Shown: positions 1 to 12,159 of the stretch, one piece after another
How positions within the stretch are numbered: the stretch's first letter is position 1
Layout of the letters: each line of letters begins with the position of its first letter
NCBI GenBank assembly: GCA_035578155.1
Contig: JAPWDM010000005.1
Coordinates: 46,030,954-46,094,953, forward strand
DNA length: 64,000 nucleotides
Source of the DNA: Brachynemurus nebulosus
Taxonomy: Eukaryota; Arthropoda; Insecta; Neuroptera; Myrmeleontidae
Reading direction: 5' to 3'
Translations under genes and position numbers: made by a program
The notes under the pieces: generated by a model
The model's database searches: none
What the model was told of the DNA's origin: nothing
Seen by the model: only the letters and a program-made list of their open reading frames with translations

Positions 1-178
1 TGAAAAAAATTAGTTTTTTGCCAAAATTGTCTCAAGTTAAAAAATTTTTGCGACATTTATTTACACCATTAGAAAGAGGAGGAAGATTCACTTAAAAGGA
101 TGAAAAATCACAGAAAAACGGATTTTTATAAACGGAAATTTGCTATGTCTTGCAGGATGCTGCGACAGGGGTATTTTA
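1..178 (-). repeat. Partial copy of a repeat with a conserved border
   Basis: Read on the minus strand, this begins with a border motif containing CCCCTGTCGCAGCAT and then runs into sequence resembling 27.9-28.1 kb. The copy continues off the window edge. The same border occurs at about 1310, 27895 and 51606. Confidence 0.6.
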
Positions 179-179
179 C

Positions 180-1305
180 AGTTAAGAGAATTTTTTTAAC
201 GTACAACAGAATGTTTGATTATTCATACAAATAAAAAGAAATAAGACTGAAATACCTTATTTTTGTTTCTTTTGAATTGTTGAAACAGTATAATTTCAAA
301 AATTCGCAGTTAGTAAACCATATCGCGTGGAAGTAATGAACCCAGTAATTTGAGTTTACATTTTTCATCAAATAAAAATTAAATTTTATTATTACATATA
401 TAAGAAACAAGTAATCTTTTAACGGAATTATTTTGAAAAGCAACTTACGTAAGTGTATGCTAACAATGTGATCACTTTACCTAACGGCTATATTCTTACG
501 ACTACATCAGACATGTTAAGTCGCACCTACCCGACACCAGTGTAACCTTAGCCTTAGTCAAATATTCCTTCAAAAGTGAAATTTTCATTAAATCAATGAA
601 GTAATACTTTGGTGTTACGGTCGCTTGCTCTACCAATTATTTTTATACGTACTTTTTCTAAATAGAATATTTAGTACCTATGTAAATAGTTTAAACAGTG
701 TTACAATACTTTGATATTCCTTAATGAGTCAACAAAAAATAGTGAATTAAGCTTGTAATTCCATTATTGACTTTATTTGGCGATATAAAACTCAATATTA
801 AGACCAGCAAAAAACAAACAATTTTTAAGCAATCTTAAACATGTCGACCGGTTTCGGTGTCTCAAACCACCATTCTCAAGACAAGAAAAATATACAAAAA
901 ATGAAAAATTTAGAAAAAATTTTTCAATAATTAAAGAAAAGAAAAACAAAATCTTTAGTTTGGATCAAAAACGGAACGGAACAACCATATCAAAAATAGC
1001 AACTAGTTGCTGTCAAAAAGATAATACTTGTATCATGAAGACACAAAAAAACATCGAAAAACAAACAAAAAACAAAAACAAATAGTAATCGAGAACAAAA
1101 CAGAAAGAAAACAAAGAAAAAATCATTTTGGAAATCATATGTAAAGAACCACAGTCAACCCTATGAATCGCCAATCCAAATCAGTATCATCGAACTTCGT
1201 CCAAAAAATACACAATATGAAACAATACAATATACTAATATGAAAAAATTTTTGAAGAAAGGACAAAATGTCTCCTGTTACAATTGTGATATCAAGCAAA
1301 TTTGA
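180..1305. other. Gene-free AT-rich sequence
   Basis: No coding region is supportable. Short open frames here lack domain sequence, splice context or coding composition. The stretch near 1000-1110 is A-rich and has no clear partner elsewhere in the window. Confidence 0.5.
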
Positions 1306-2610
1306 AAAAATACCCCTGTTGCAGCATCTGCATAACATAGCGAATTTCGAAATATTGGGCACTGGCGGATCTCATCTAAGACCTGTATCCATTTAAAATA
1401 ATTCAGCTTTCTAAGAGTGAAAAGATTTTCAAAATCAGTTGAGTAGTTAATTTTTGGCGCTTTTTCGCATAAGGTGCTTGGCGCATATACCCATCTAAAC
1501 TAGTTTAGCTTTCTAAGAGTAAAAGAATTTTCAAAATCGGCTAGGTAATTTATTTTTGGTATATTTGGGACCCAAGACCCCGAACGGACTTTGTACAGCA
1601 TAGTGCTATCCACCTAAAATAAGTTAATTCTCTAGCAATGAGAAAATATTGAGAATCGGTTCGGTAGCTTATTTCTATCTTATATAATATAGGATATTTT
1701 ATCTTTCTAACAGTAAAACTATTTTTAAAACCCGTTGTGTAGTTTTCTATGCCGCATTTGCATCCGCAGGACAGTTGTGGATCTCAGATAACATACTGTA
1801 CTTATCTAAAATAGTTTACCTCTGCAATAGTGAAAAAATTTTCAAAATCGGTCAGTTATTTTATTTTTGACACTTCTGCGTCCCATGGACTTTGATGGAC
1901 CTTACATAACGTAATCTATGACTATCTAAAATAGTTTAGCTCTCTAACAGCGAAAAAATTTTCAAAATCGGTCGGTTAGTTTGTTCTTGGCGCTTAAAAG
2001 ATCCCAGGACTCTGGCCGACCTCATACAACATATAAGCTAAATCCATCTAAAATAGTTTACCTCTGTAATAGTGAAAATATTTTCAAAATAAGTCGGTTA
2101 TTGTATTTTTGACACTTTTAGATCCAATGGACCCTAGCGGACCTTACATAAGGTAATCTATATCTATCTAAAATAGTTTAGCTCTCTAACAGTGAAAAAA
2201 TTTTCAAAATCGGTCGGTTAGTTTATTGTTGACATTTTTGGGTCCCATGGACCTTGGCGGACCTTACATTACGTATTCTATATCTATCTAAAATCGCTTA
2301 GCTCTTTGACAGTGAAAAAATTTTCAAAATCGGTCGGTTATTTTATTTTTGACACTTCTAGATCCAATGGACCTTACCGGACCTTGTATAAGGTAATCTA
2401 TATCTTTCTAAAATAGTTTAGCTCTCTAACAGTGAAAAAATTTTCAAAATCGGTCGGTTAGTTTATTTTTCACACTTTTGGGTCCCATGGACCCTGGCGG
2501 ACCTTACATTATGTTATCTATGTTATCTTTCTAAAATATCTAAAATAGCTTAGATCTTTGACAGTGAAAAAATTTTCAAAATCGATCTAGTTCTTTAAAA
2601 TTTTTTTCCT
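1306..2610 (+). repeat. Border motif followed by ~120-bp tandem array
   Basis: A border motif (CCCCTGTTGCAGCATCTGC at 1313) is followed by about ten to eleven diverged units. Each contains a core like TTTTCAAAATCGGTCGG preceded by a TAGTTTAGCTCTCTAAC-type segment. Units at 2051, 2171, 2291 and 2411 are spaced exactly 120 bp; the older units near the border are more diverged and of uneven length. A ~10-bp insertion displaces the last unit (about 2542). A shorter copy in opposite orientation lies at 51.1-51.6 kb. No reading frame runs through it. The array is probably an internal part of a nonautonomous transposon. Confidence 0.85.
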
Positions 2611-2879
2611 GGCATATAAACATTATTATTATGTTATCTTTCTATAATTATATTTAATAATATTATATCATAACATTACCTTCCTTATCTTGTTCATTTA
2701 AAATTCAATAAAAAAATTAAAAAAATCTTCATTACACATGCTTAAAATATCTGGTTAATTTTAATTTAAAAAAATGAGACAGAGATATGGTATTTATAAT
2801 ACATAGATTTTTAATAACTACCGTTTGTTTTACGTAAAAAAAATGAAGTTTTTGTATATGTTATAAGTAACTGAGATAG

Positions 2880-3193
2880 AAATATAAATTACTTATTACA
2901 ATGACAAAGAGAGCAAAATAAGGCAAAACTGAAAATTACGATTTTCTCGAAAACTACTTAACATAGAAAGAAAATTATAAGAACATTTTCTTCATAATTT
3001 TTTTTCCTTTTCAACGATGTAAAAATCGAACTATCTTATGATAGGATCGAATGATAAAAAATGGCCAGAAAACCTACTTCTGGGCATCCGACGTGTCTGG
3101 CTAACGAACTTAGCCAAGCCAATTCAGAATACAGTCCGCACACAAAATTTCATAAGAGTTAGACGTTTCGTTCGAGAGTTATCGTGGGAACAC

Positions 3194-3281
<88 letters not shown>

Positions 3282-3385
3282 TTTAGTGAATATCATTTTC
3301 GTATTCTAGGAACCTCAAAACATATTTCTGCCATAGTCCAGGACTCAGATTGCGTCATGACACCTACTGTAATAGCTATATCAAT
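2880..3385 (+). repeat. TA-microsatellite-linked repeat, copy 1
   Basis: This contains the segment GGCATCCGACGTGTCTGGCT, then TTCGTTCGAGAGTTATCG, then a pure (AT)n tract at 3198-3279 and a flank beginning TTTTAGTGAATATCATTTTC. The same order occurs in reverse at 47.8-48.2 kb, and a related copy lies at 27.9-28.3 kb. The open frame spanning the TA tract is a microsatellite artefact. Confidence 0.8.
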
Positions 3386-3389
3386 AGCT

Positions 3390-4615
3390 ATAGCATACCA
3401 TCAATAAAGGTATCAATTTATTTATAATAGTGAATTTATTTTTCACTAGCCTATTTAAAAAAAAAAAAAATTAAAAACTGTTTTTTAAACAAGAGACTCC
3501 AACGCGTGTGTATGTAAGTAACCGGAAAGATATCAATGCGTGGTGAGAAGAGTAACCATTTTACAATCTTTCAACTGTAACATTAACACTCTACTTTTTG
3601 TTTCAAATAGAAACGAACACGAAACTGAGTAGCTTAAAGGTGCTTATTGCTATGATTACTTAATATTTAGCTAAAAAACTACTGTACAAATTCAATATAA
3701 GTAAGTAATAATTGAATAGTTACCGACTAATAAATAATAATATATTATTAGGTAGAAATCATGACTTAAGTATGTTTAATAGTCTTACTTAACTTTTAAT
3801 TTAAAAACAAAAAATTAAGTTTTCAGTTTTCGACAGGTTATAACTAAATATTTCATAATATTTACATTCAGTTACGGTCTTGACCTTAACATCAACCAGG
3901 TGTAATGAGTTCACCCATCAAATGCCTGCCCATATTTGGATCAAAATATTTCAAAAATAATTTGTTGTATCCAACCTTTGCTCTTACCAGAGAAAAGTTT
4001 ATACATAATCATTACTAAAAATTTATTTTGCTTCAAAATTGGGTCATATCCGTTTTTTTAAATAAAATATATGAAAATTTTTATTTCTTTATTATTATTA
4101 AATTTTCCACCAAATAAACACAATAATAACTGCCATCCGGTTAACTGTTTTCGTACATAATGAAAAGTAATTTTTTTTACCAAGATCCAGAAGTATGTAT
4201 TTTTTTTAAGGAATTTTTTGGTTTGATATTTAAAACACGAATCATATCAAGATCACAAATGTCTCTGACAAGTCTGTTTCCTTTTCAAACATCACTGATT
4301 TTATTAATTATACATTAGATTAGTGTCAACTGCATTTCCTGTTTCAAAACTAAACAAAAATAATTTATAAAAAAAATTATTTTTTAATCGTTACCGTTGA
4401 CCTTTTAGACAAAACAGTAACACATTTCCTCATTTTTTAGTTGGAATAATTGTCACTTATATTTTTAAATTAAAAATTAAAATGTTGTAATAATATAAAT
4501 CAGACAAACAGAATCAAAAGTTTAGGATTACATAGCAGAAATATTTGAAAAAGCGACAAATTTCAATGATCTTCTAAAGTTTAGTTAATGAGGAACCTCT
4601 ACATTTACTAGATCA
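3390..4615. other. Gene-free AT-rich sequence
   Basis: No coding region, RNA gene or clear repeat boundary is visible. A short palindromic piece (ATAGCTATATCAATAGCTAT) lies at about 3374. Confidence 0.5.
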
Positions 4616-4619
4616 AGAT

Positions 4620-5596
4620 AATTGAGGAGCTGGGTGGAAAAAGGGCGTAAGTACAGAAATACCGTTTTGAGAAAAGATCATTTCAAAGTTTGGGTGCCTA
4701 GTATGAAGGTGAAAACTGAAAAACTGGTAATTATCGTGTTATACAATTGGTAGCACTAATAATACACTATGCATTAAGGTTAAAAAAACAGTAAATATCG
4801 GTTGTTATTGCATAATTTTTTGAATTTTTCCGAAGTATGACTTACGTCCTTTTTGCAGATAAAATTTTGATTGAACAAAAACATAAGTTCTGTTCCCTTT
4901 TTCTGAAATTCTAATTAAACTTTGTCAGCACATTTATTAAATTCTAAACCAAATTATTTGATTCATGTTAATTTCATGAATATTTTATATGGATACTTGT
5001 ACAGTGTCCGCCTGAAAGTTGGTTATATGTGGAAAACTATTTTATATCAAATTTTTCAGAAAATTTTATTCTTGATAAAAGTTAGTACTTGGTCTTAGGC
5101 TAAAAAAGCACCCACAGAAATTTGGACATATCTGGTTGTATCGAGGTGGGCTTAAAAATGTAAATATAGCTTAAGAGTAAAGTACTATAACTAATGAAAA
5201 TATAAGAAAATATAATTTGAAAAAGTTGTTTAGAAATGCAAGTTAATTCAAAATACAGAATCACAGCTAACTGCCCCAAAAAATAAATTTAGATTTTTTT
5301 TTTTTTTCTGTATCATACTGTACATCATAGGACCAGAAATATATTTTGAAGGCTATTATGTGTCATGTACTGTAAAAATTAATTCTTAGTTGTAAGTTAC
5401 TAATTATATATTTAATTTTTTGCAAATATGGCTTCTACGCTTCAAATTATTATCCTAGCGTAGGGGCATTAATTGATTTATGGTCATTGTAAAAATTTGT
5501 TTACTATAAGTAGACACTCTAAAGACTTAGAAAATCAATTCTAAGGAAACAGGGCGTAAAGCGACTTACGCCCTTTTTCCACCCAACTCCTCAATT
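4620..5596. mobile_element. ~977-bp TIR element, unclassified
   Basis: The left end reads ATTGAGGAGCTGGGTGGAAA and continues AAAGGGCGTAAGT. The right end (about 5563-5596) is its reverse complement with one mismatch (AGTTGGG for AGCTGGG), giving TIRs of about 33 bp. Near the right end GGGCGTAAAGCGACTTACGCCC forms a hairpin, and a weaker internal copy of the TIR lies near 4840. The interior has no significant open frame, so it is nonautonomous. I see no clear target-site duplication and cannot name the superfamily. Confidence 0.75.
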
Positions 5597-5743
5597 CATG
5601 GGTAAAATACAAACCCTATCTAGGTATACTCTAATATGGCTTTTACTTGTGGCTTCGTTAGCATTAATTCTCTTTTTCGGTATTATCAAGCTATTTTATA
5701 AATATATTAAACAGACCTCTATTGTTATCCTAGACAGAACATC

Positions 5744-5940
5744 GCACTCTCAAAAAGGTTTCTTTATTCACAGGTTAAGAATTTCTTTGATTTTTTCTTT
5801 GGGTCAAAAAATAATATTTTTTAATTCAAAGAAATATTTCTTTGAATTTTTTTCAGTTGTCAAAGTAATATTTCTTTGAATCAAAAAAATGATTTTATTA
5901 ATTCAAAGAAAAAAAATCCAAGAAATAATTTTGAGAGTGC
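5744..5940. mobile_element. 197-bp MITE-like element, copy 1
   Basis: It starts GCACTCTCAAAA and ends TTTTGAGAGTGC, a perfect 12-bp inverted repeat. The interior is built from AAAGAAATATTTCTTT palindromes and A/T runs. A second copy is at 10677-10888. The two short open frames that overlap it are not supportable as genes. Confidence 0.65.
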
Positions 5941-8900
5941 AAGATTTTCTTTTAGAATTTACATAAGAATATTATTTGCAGTCTTTGTTCTGACAATTAG
6001 GAACAGACGCGGACTTTACTGGGGGTTAAAACATTCAACAACATATATATTTCTTCGCATCTTTTTACTGTTTCTAATATTTGATTTAATTTAATATTTT
6101 TGTACTAAATTTACTTCACACATTTAAAAACGCGATGTAATCAAAGACGCTACGCAAACTGTCAGTAAAAGTCATCAAATGTATTTCATATTACTGATCT
6201 ATTTTTCAAGGTTTGCGGTTTTGAAACTGAAAATAATCACAGCAATCTATCTGCGTATCATTTTTATCGTATTAATAAACATAATATAGGTATATTTTTG
6301 GATCAAATCATTTGTAAGATACAAAAATATCCAAATATCATTCATCACACTAGTAACAATATAGTAATTAAAAAGAATAAGTAATAATTAAGAAATTGTT
6401 CCACGAATTACAATCTAATATATATTTTAAGGACGAGTGTACACGATACACACTTATTAAGGCGGTTTAATTTGTACAGTCTGAAAATATTTCCGTGTCT
6501 TTTCGAAAAGTTTTTGTATTGAACTAGGTATATTTTTTTAACTTTCCGTCACTCTTCAAATAATACGCCTAATACGACGTAGCTCGATTTTAGGTTAATA
6601 ATTCATTTATTCCAAAAATGATTTTTTTTAACAACATAATATCTTCTAAGGGTAATTCTCTCATAAGGGGAAACACCCAAAAACTCATAGTTTTAGATTT
6701 TGATGATTTTTAGAATCTACAAGTGTTGTGTAGCTGTGCTGAGCTATTAGTTTTGCGATATCTGTTTGTTTCTGTAGAGTACCTACATGTGGGCAAAGTG
6801 ACCCATGTGTAAACCACCTAAAATTATTTTTCTCGTTTTTCTCCAAATCAATTGCAAACGGAAAGACGAAAATAACAATAAATAATAGTAAGTTAAATAA
6901 GTAAGTAACGTACCTAAATTCACTCACCTAAACCTGATAGTTTAGAAGTAAATTTTTTTTACAATGTAAAAGTTCAATCGCCATTTTTGAAGAAGCCTAT
7001 AAATCAATTTGGACGTTTTAGATTTCTATGGATAGAGCGAGTCGAGTACTATCAAACAGTGAAAGAAAATCAATGGGGAGTCAACTCTGCCAGTTTTTAT
7101 AGGAAAATGTCAAAATTTTTTATGAAAAATTGTCAAACAAAAACCTTATTTAACTGGTGAAAATGTTGTAGAGATATTGAACGGTAAAAAAGTTTTTAAA
7201 TTTGCACCAACAGGAGTGGAGTGGGTTAAATTTTTCCTAGCAACCTGACCGCCTTAATATCAAAAAATATTAAAGAGTAGGTATTGCTATTTTTACAGAT
7301 TTTAAATGTTAAAAATTCAAGGTACTTCAAAATTGAAACATTAAACACTATTTATTAATTTACACAAATTTTTTTTTCAATTTCCTGGATATTTCTACTT
7401 TGCGATAGTTTAAATATTTTTTAAAGTATTGTTTTGCAGAAAAAAAAGAAAAAAACCGGTTAAAATTGATAATTGAGCTATAATTACATTTAATTACTAA
7501 TTATCCGTATTAATTAAAAATATTATTTATACAGGGTGTGTATATCGTGAAAACTGTATAACCGTGAAATCAATACCAATACGGAAACTAAATTTTACTT
7601 ACCTCAGTGTAGGGATCTTGAGATAAACTTATAGGGGTAAAAAAATCAAAAACAATTTTGTTCGTTTTAAATAATTTTTTTTTTATTTTTATACAAAATA
7701 ATAAATTTAGAAATTGGACAAATACAAATATATACAATTTGTTTTGAGGTAGAGAAGGATAGAAAAGAATTTATAAATTTTTATTTAAATATTTTTACAA
7801 ATCCTTCTAATATTATACAAAAAAAATACCCAGAAGAATGTTATATTCTTACCAAAATGAAATGAAAAATTTTTTGTAATCCGCCTCAAATACACTCACC
7901 AAAAAAAAAAAAAAATATGAAACTTATTAGAATTTTGAAAATTTTCTTTTTTCAAGAAGCTATATTATCTTAGTTAAAAATTGTCTAACAATGATTTTGA
8001 CGCTTACTTTTTGATAATACAATTTAAAAATTTTTCTGCAGAATAATAATTTTTTATAGGATATTATAGGATATTACATCGAAGAAAAAGAACTGAATTT
8101 TTGTCACTTCAAAATTGTGCAAAAAAGCAGTAATTTTTTTTAAAAATAAACTCTGTCTCATATTTTTCCAGAGCGTATAAGTACTTTTTACTTTAATTTT
8201 GTTACTTAACCCTTTTAAACAAACCATATAGGAAAATTTTTTTGTCTCAAAATGCCGGACCCTTTACTGCCAGTGTTAAGTACAAGAGATAAGGGAAAAA
8301 AGAAAAACAAAATAAATCAAAGATCCCAACATCATAAAAAAAATGAACCCTGGGAATTTACAAAATATAAATTATACTAAACTATATTCATAAAATTGAA
8401 CATTATTTAGAATTATACCGTGTTTCGGAAAATCTGTCACAGATGGCGGCACCTGTGTCAGTAAATAAATACATATCATAGTATTTTGAGTCGCCATATT
8501 GTAGGACGAGTTAACTCGTCTTAATCATTTAAAGAGTTAAAAATCTTACATTATAATTTTTTTTCTTTTTTTTTATATTTAAAAACCTTTCTACGATAAT
8601 TAATTTAGAAGTTATTTGTGGTTAAAATAATACTTTTAATTTTATTGGCTCAAACTATCTTCTGTAAGGTAAAAATATAGAAATTAAAATGTTTGTAAAT
8701 AAGTATACGCATTTTCCTCATTCTAAAAAAAATACCATAGGTACAAATGATTCAGGAGTTATGGTACTATTTAGTTTTTATTTCTTTTAAGTTCAAAATT
8801 GATATCTTTGAATCACTAACTGAAAAAAAAAATTGTGAAGTGTGAAAAAATCGACTTTTTCGGCGATTATCCTTTAAAATAATACTATATTGCAAATTAA

Positions 8901-10079
8901 AAAAAAAAAGTAGACACTCCATGCTTGTAAATGCTCGTTTCAAAATCAGTCTTAGACTATTTTTGACTGAGATACAATCTCTCAAAAAAAGATGAATATT
9001 TTCATAATTTTGGTGTTCCGTTATTTTTTTTGGTGAGTATACAACAATCCCCCCCCCAAAGCAAACTTTGGATTAATTGATTTTTGTAATAACAGGTGTG
9101 AACACAAAGTGTTACAAAATTACGTTTTAATTACATAGTTTGCTTCAGGGACTTTTGAGACAGGCTATAATTATTTTAAAATTACACCAAATATAAAATA
9201 AAATTTCCTCGATGTATGGAAACTTTTGTGACATCTACTTGAACTGTATTTTAATTTCCCCGCATCGAAGAATTTTTGAAACTTTTTAATTGTTACTTCG
9301 AATTTCTGATTAAAAAATTGAAAGGTTACCATTTCAACATGTTAAGAATTTAAGTACATTTATTAAGTAATAGACTGATTTTAATTATTCCTCATGTTAA
9401 ATAAGTGAAAGACGGACATTTTTACATACGTTCAAAAATACTAAACATTAAAAAATTATGTGTTTAATGTAGAAAAATTAATATTTACAAGTTAATATTT
9501 TTTTTTATTGTGGAACATTAAAAATACCAAGAGACGACAGCTATATACATACATAAGTGAAGTAACAGCATTTACAACCAACCATTAATAATGAAATTGA
9601 AAGTTTAAAACGAAATATTATTATAAAGTAATATAAAAGTACTCAATGATCAAGGACATATGTGACGTGTTGGAAAAAATTTTGAAATCCTGCAGCAGTG
9701 GGGAAGTTAGGAAGAAACACAATTGTAAACTGTGACGTCAAAAAAAACATATTTTTTTTGTATTTTTCAAATAAAAAAAAAATTTTTCCAGGCAAATTCA
9801 GGAAAGTATATTATATTTCAGTACGGTATGTCCTCAGAAATTCCAGCAAAAGAGAGAAAAAATTATATCTATCGACAAGAATTGAATATGTGTGTTCTTG
9901 CTGTAACGTCTTAAATACTGTCACTGTTGTTAGCAAAGTCGGTAATCATTTGCTTTGAAAATTTTTAAGGAACGTATTCGAAAAAGGATGCGAAAATGTT
10001 TGTAAATGTTTACAAACATTTTGTGTACATGTTGCTTTTTTCTTAACTTTTCATTTTTGCTATCAAGATGACGAAATTC
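5941..10079. other. Gene-free AT-rich sequence
   Basis: No exon-like or protein-like segment was recognised. A 10-bp inverted pair TTAAGGCGGT lies at about 6458 and, in reverse, 7247-7256, too short to define an element. A C9 run lies at 9050-9058. The other open frames are short and of AT-driven composition. Confidence 0.4.
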
Positions 10080-10380
10080 TTTTTGAAAATATGACTAATT
10101 CCATAGGGATCTCTTTTTTTAGTCATCTTCCATACTTAATTTTTGTAAAAACCAAAAGAACGACGTCGAAAATCTATAATTCACTTCCAGTTTGATTACT
10201 GAAAAATTTTAGTAAACTTGATGACGTCATGAAATTAAAAAAATATTATTTGCTAAGTTTTATGGAAGTATTGTGAATTAGTGTAATTTGCTATGAAAAG
10301 GAATTTTCTTTTAGAAATATTTCCTAAAAATTTGCCACCTCGTTCTATAATCAGCTTAGGGTCACTTTCATAATCAAATT
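10080..10380. repeat. Diverged TGACGTCAT-core repeat
   Basis: The segment AACTTGATGACGTCATGAAA and flanking phrases (CTATAATTCACTTCCAG, TCACTTTCATAATCAAATTC) resemble repeats at 29.0-30.1 and 53.05-53.3 kb. The family is unclassified. Confidence 0.4.
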
Positions 10381-10676
10381 CACTATAGAACTTGAACTAA
10401 AATAACTTTGAGCCTTAAATTTAAAGTAGTTCATTTTCACTTATTTTTACATGAGAATTTTGTATTTTTTGGAGCAAATTTTTGTTTATAAAATTTCTTG
10501 CCTAGCAATTTAACAAGAAGAACTGAAAATTATCAAAAATACGGCAGTACAGTTGGAATACTTTTGGGTAACAATTTTACGGAGTATAAATAGAAAATAC
10601 AATGGTATATATATGGCATCTTTTCAAGATCACCTAAAAAGAAACCATTTTCCTTAAAAGGATTCTTTATTTGTTC

Positions 10677-10888
10677 ACTCTCAAAAAGATGTCTTTGTTC
10701 AAACATTAAAAATTTCTTTGGATTAAAAAAATATTTTTTTGATACAAAAAAAAAAAAAAATATTTTCAAAATTTTTTTTCAGTAGCCAAAGAAATATTTC
10801 CATGAACCAAAAAATTTATTTTTTTGATTCAAAGAAAAAAAATAAAAAAAATTTTTATTCTTTGAACAAAGCAAACGTTTTGAAAGTG
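10677..10888. mobile_element. ~212-bp MITE-like element, copy 2
   Basis: Starts CACTCTCAAAAAG and ends TTTTGAAAGTG, an imperfect inverted repeat. It shares the CAAAGAAATATTTC palindromes and overall order of the copy at 5744-5940. Confidence 0.6.
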
Positions 10889-11337
10889 TTTGTTTCAGTA
10901 TCAAAGAAACACCACTGAATCAATTTTAACGAAATTTGCACAGTATATTTGCATATAGTCTGACCTACATATTTATTGTAATCAGTTGAGCAAAACTTAA
11001 AATACAACGGGCAACGAAGTCACAGGCAAAATTTAATGCGATAATAAAAAACTCACACTAGAATATCGACATCATTTAACACATATCCTTGACCAACTAG
11101 TAGTTTGTATGCAATTTTAAAAGTAACTTGATAAAATAATCACATAAATATAAAAGTAATACACGGTGTAATCACTAGTGTTAACTGACTTAAGTAATAT
11201 TAATAAAAATTATGTACATCATGCGCAAATGGTAACCTACAATTTGAGAATGTTGTTGCATTATAACGTGCATCATTTTTGCAGCAGAGAAATGGCACGC
11301 ACATATTATATGTTTTAATTTTTTTTTCTTTTCAATA
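10889..11337. other. Downstream flank of the 11.4-kb gene
   Basis: No gene or clear repeat is visible. It lies 3' of the minus-strand gene and beyond its poly(A) signal. Confidence 0.4.
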
Positions 11338-11343
11338 TTTATT
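11338..11343 (-). promoter_or_regulatory. Poly(A) signal AATAAA
   Basis: AATAAA on the minus strand, about 30 bases past the TAA at 11372-11374, fits the cleavage and polyadenylation signal of the upstream gene with a short 3' UTR. Confidence 0.5.
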
Positions 11344-11371
11344 TAAATTTATAAAACACTAAAAAAAAATT

Positions 11372-12157
11372 TTAATATTTTCTGTAATATTTTACATCAT
11401 TTTTATCATAAACCGAATTTTCTCGCACATCCACTCCGGCATTTTGTTGTGCACCGCTTGGATAATCCTCTTGTAATCGTGGCACATAATGTGGTACTCC
11501 AGCCAAATAAATCACGCCAAATTGTGGCACAACTCGTTGTTCCAAATTCACATTACTATGACCATTGGCATTTTGACGGGCAAAATAATGGATAGTGTAG
11601 TGAGTTTGATTAGCGTCATTATGTTCTGGTCCAAAGGTTTGTGGGCCACGATAATCCAAACCGGTGTTGACAGTGGTCGACGGGGTTGACGGTACCGCTG
11701 GCACTGTGGGTGTTGGAGCCACATCCAAACTACGATGACTGATCACCGGCGAACCGGCTTTTTGTGTCGTGGCGTAATTACGATTAGCCAACGCGTTGAA
11801 TCGTGCAATTTTCCGTAAAGTTTCCAGCGGCAGTTGTCGCGAATATTTTTGATCGTACTCAGTGCCGAAAAAGATTGAGATTGGTGCTTTTTCGAAGCTT
11901 GCCCGAACTTTATTACGATATTGGTATGGAACGAATGGTCGATATGGGACTGGATTAGGCACGTCGTTGTCACGGTATTCAAATACAGGTGCTGGAGCGG
12001 TCAGTAGGGCGCGACGTTCCAATACGGGCGTTTGGGGGGTTGATTTTGGCGGTTCGATGGGACCTTTTTTTGTTCCGAAGTCGACACGGATTGGTGTACA
12101 TGTTTGTGCGAACAGGAGGAAACATGTTCCAATCTGTAACAAAAGAAAAGAAAACAT
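11372..12157 (-). CDS. Proline-rich secreted protein (unknown family)
   Basis: An open frame of 261 codons, clearly richer in G+C than its surroundings. The N-terminus is a hydrophobic signal-peptide-like stretch (IGTCFLLFAQTC). Then come a Pro-rich region (about residues 30-80), a central part with a Pro/Thr-rich linker (about 147-165) and a Tyr-rich C-terminus ending YYRKY. I see no chitin-binding (R&R) consensus and do not recognise the family; a cuticle or other extracellular-matrix protein is only a guess. Start uncertain: the first eight codons form a pyrimidine tract ending in TTACAG, a good 3' splice site. The likely exon therefore begins at 12133 (253 residues, phase 0) and the start codon lies in an upstream exon; a candidate is at 16804-16812. 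The ATG at 12157 would also yield a plausible signal peptide. The stop is TAA. Confidence 0.8.
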   Translation of the reverse strand: MFSFLLLQIGTCFLLFAQTCTPIRVDFGTKKGPIEPPKSTPQTPVLERRALLTAPAPVFEYRDNDVPNPVPYRPFVPYQYRNKVRASFEKAPISIFFGTEYDQKYSRQLPLETLRKIARFNALANRNYATTQKAGSPVISHRSLDVAPTPTVPAVPSTPSTTVNTGLDYRGPQTFGPEHNDANQTHYTIHYFARQNANGHSNVNLEQRVVPQFGVIYLAGVPHYVPRLQEDYPSGAQQNAGVDVRENSVYDKNDVKYYRKY

Positions 12158-12159
12158 TT

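Noticed and set aside
1391..2610. CRISPR-like regularly spaced repeats
   Set aside because: The units are head-to-tail diverged 120-bp repeats without unique spacers, in a eukaryotic setting.
3038..3286. Open frame ending in a long Tyr-Ile run
   Set aside because: Its second half is the (TA)n microsatellite and its first half lies in a dispersed repeat present at two other loci.
5598..6094. Two adjacent open frames with hydrophobic stretches
   Set aside because: They straddle a MITE (5744-5940), have no domain or splice context, and their composition follows the local A/T runs.
6458..7256. TTAAGGCGGT inverted pair as a piggyBac-like element
   Set aside because: Only ten bases match and there is no longer TIR or internal support.
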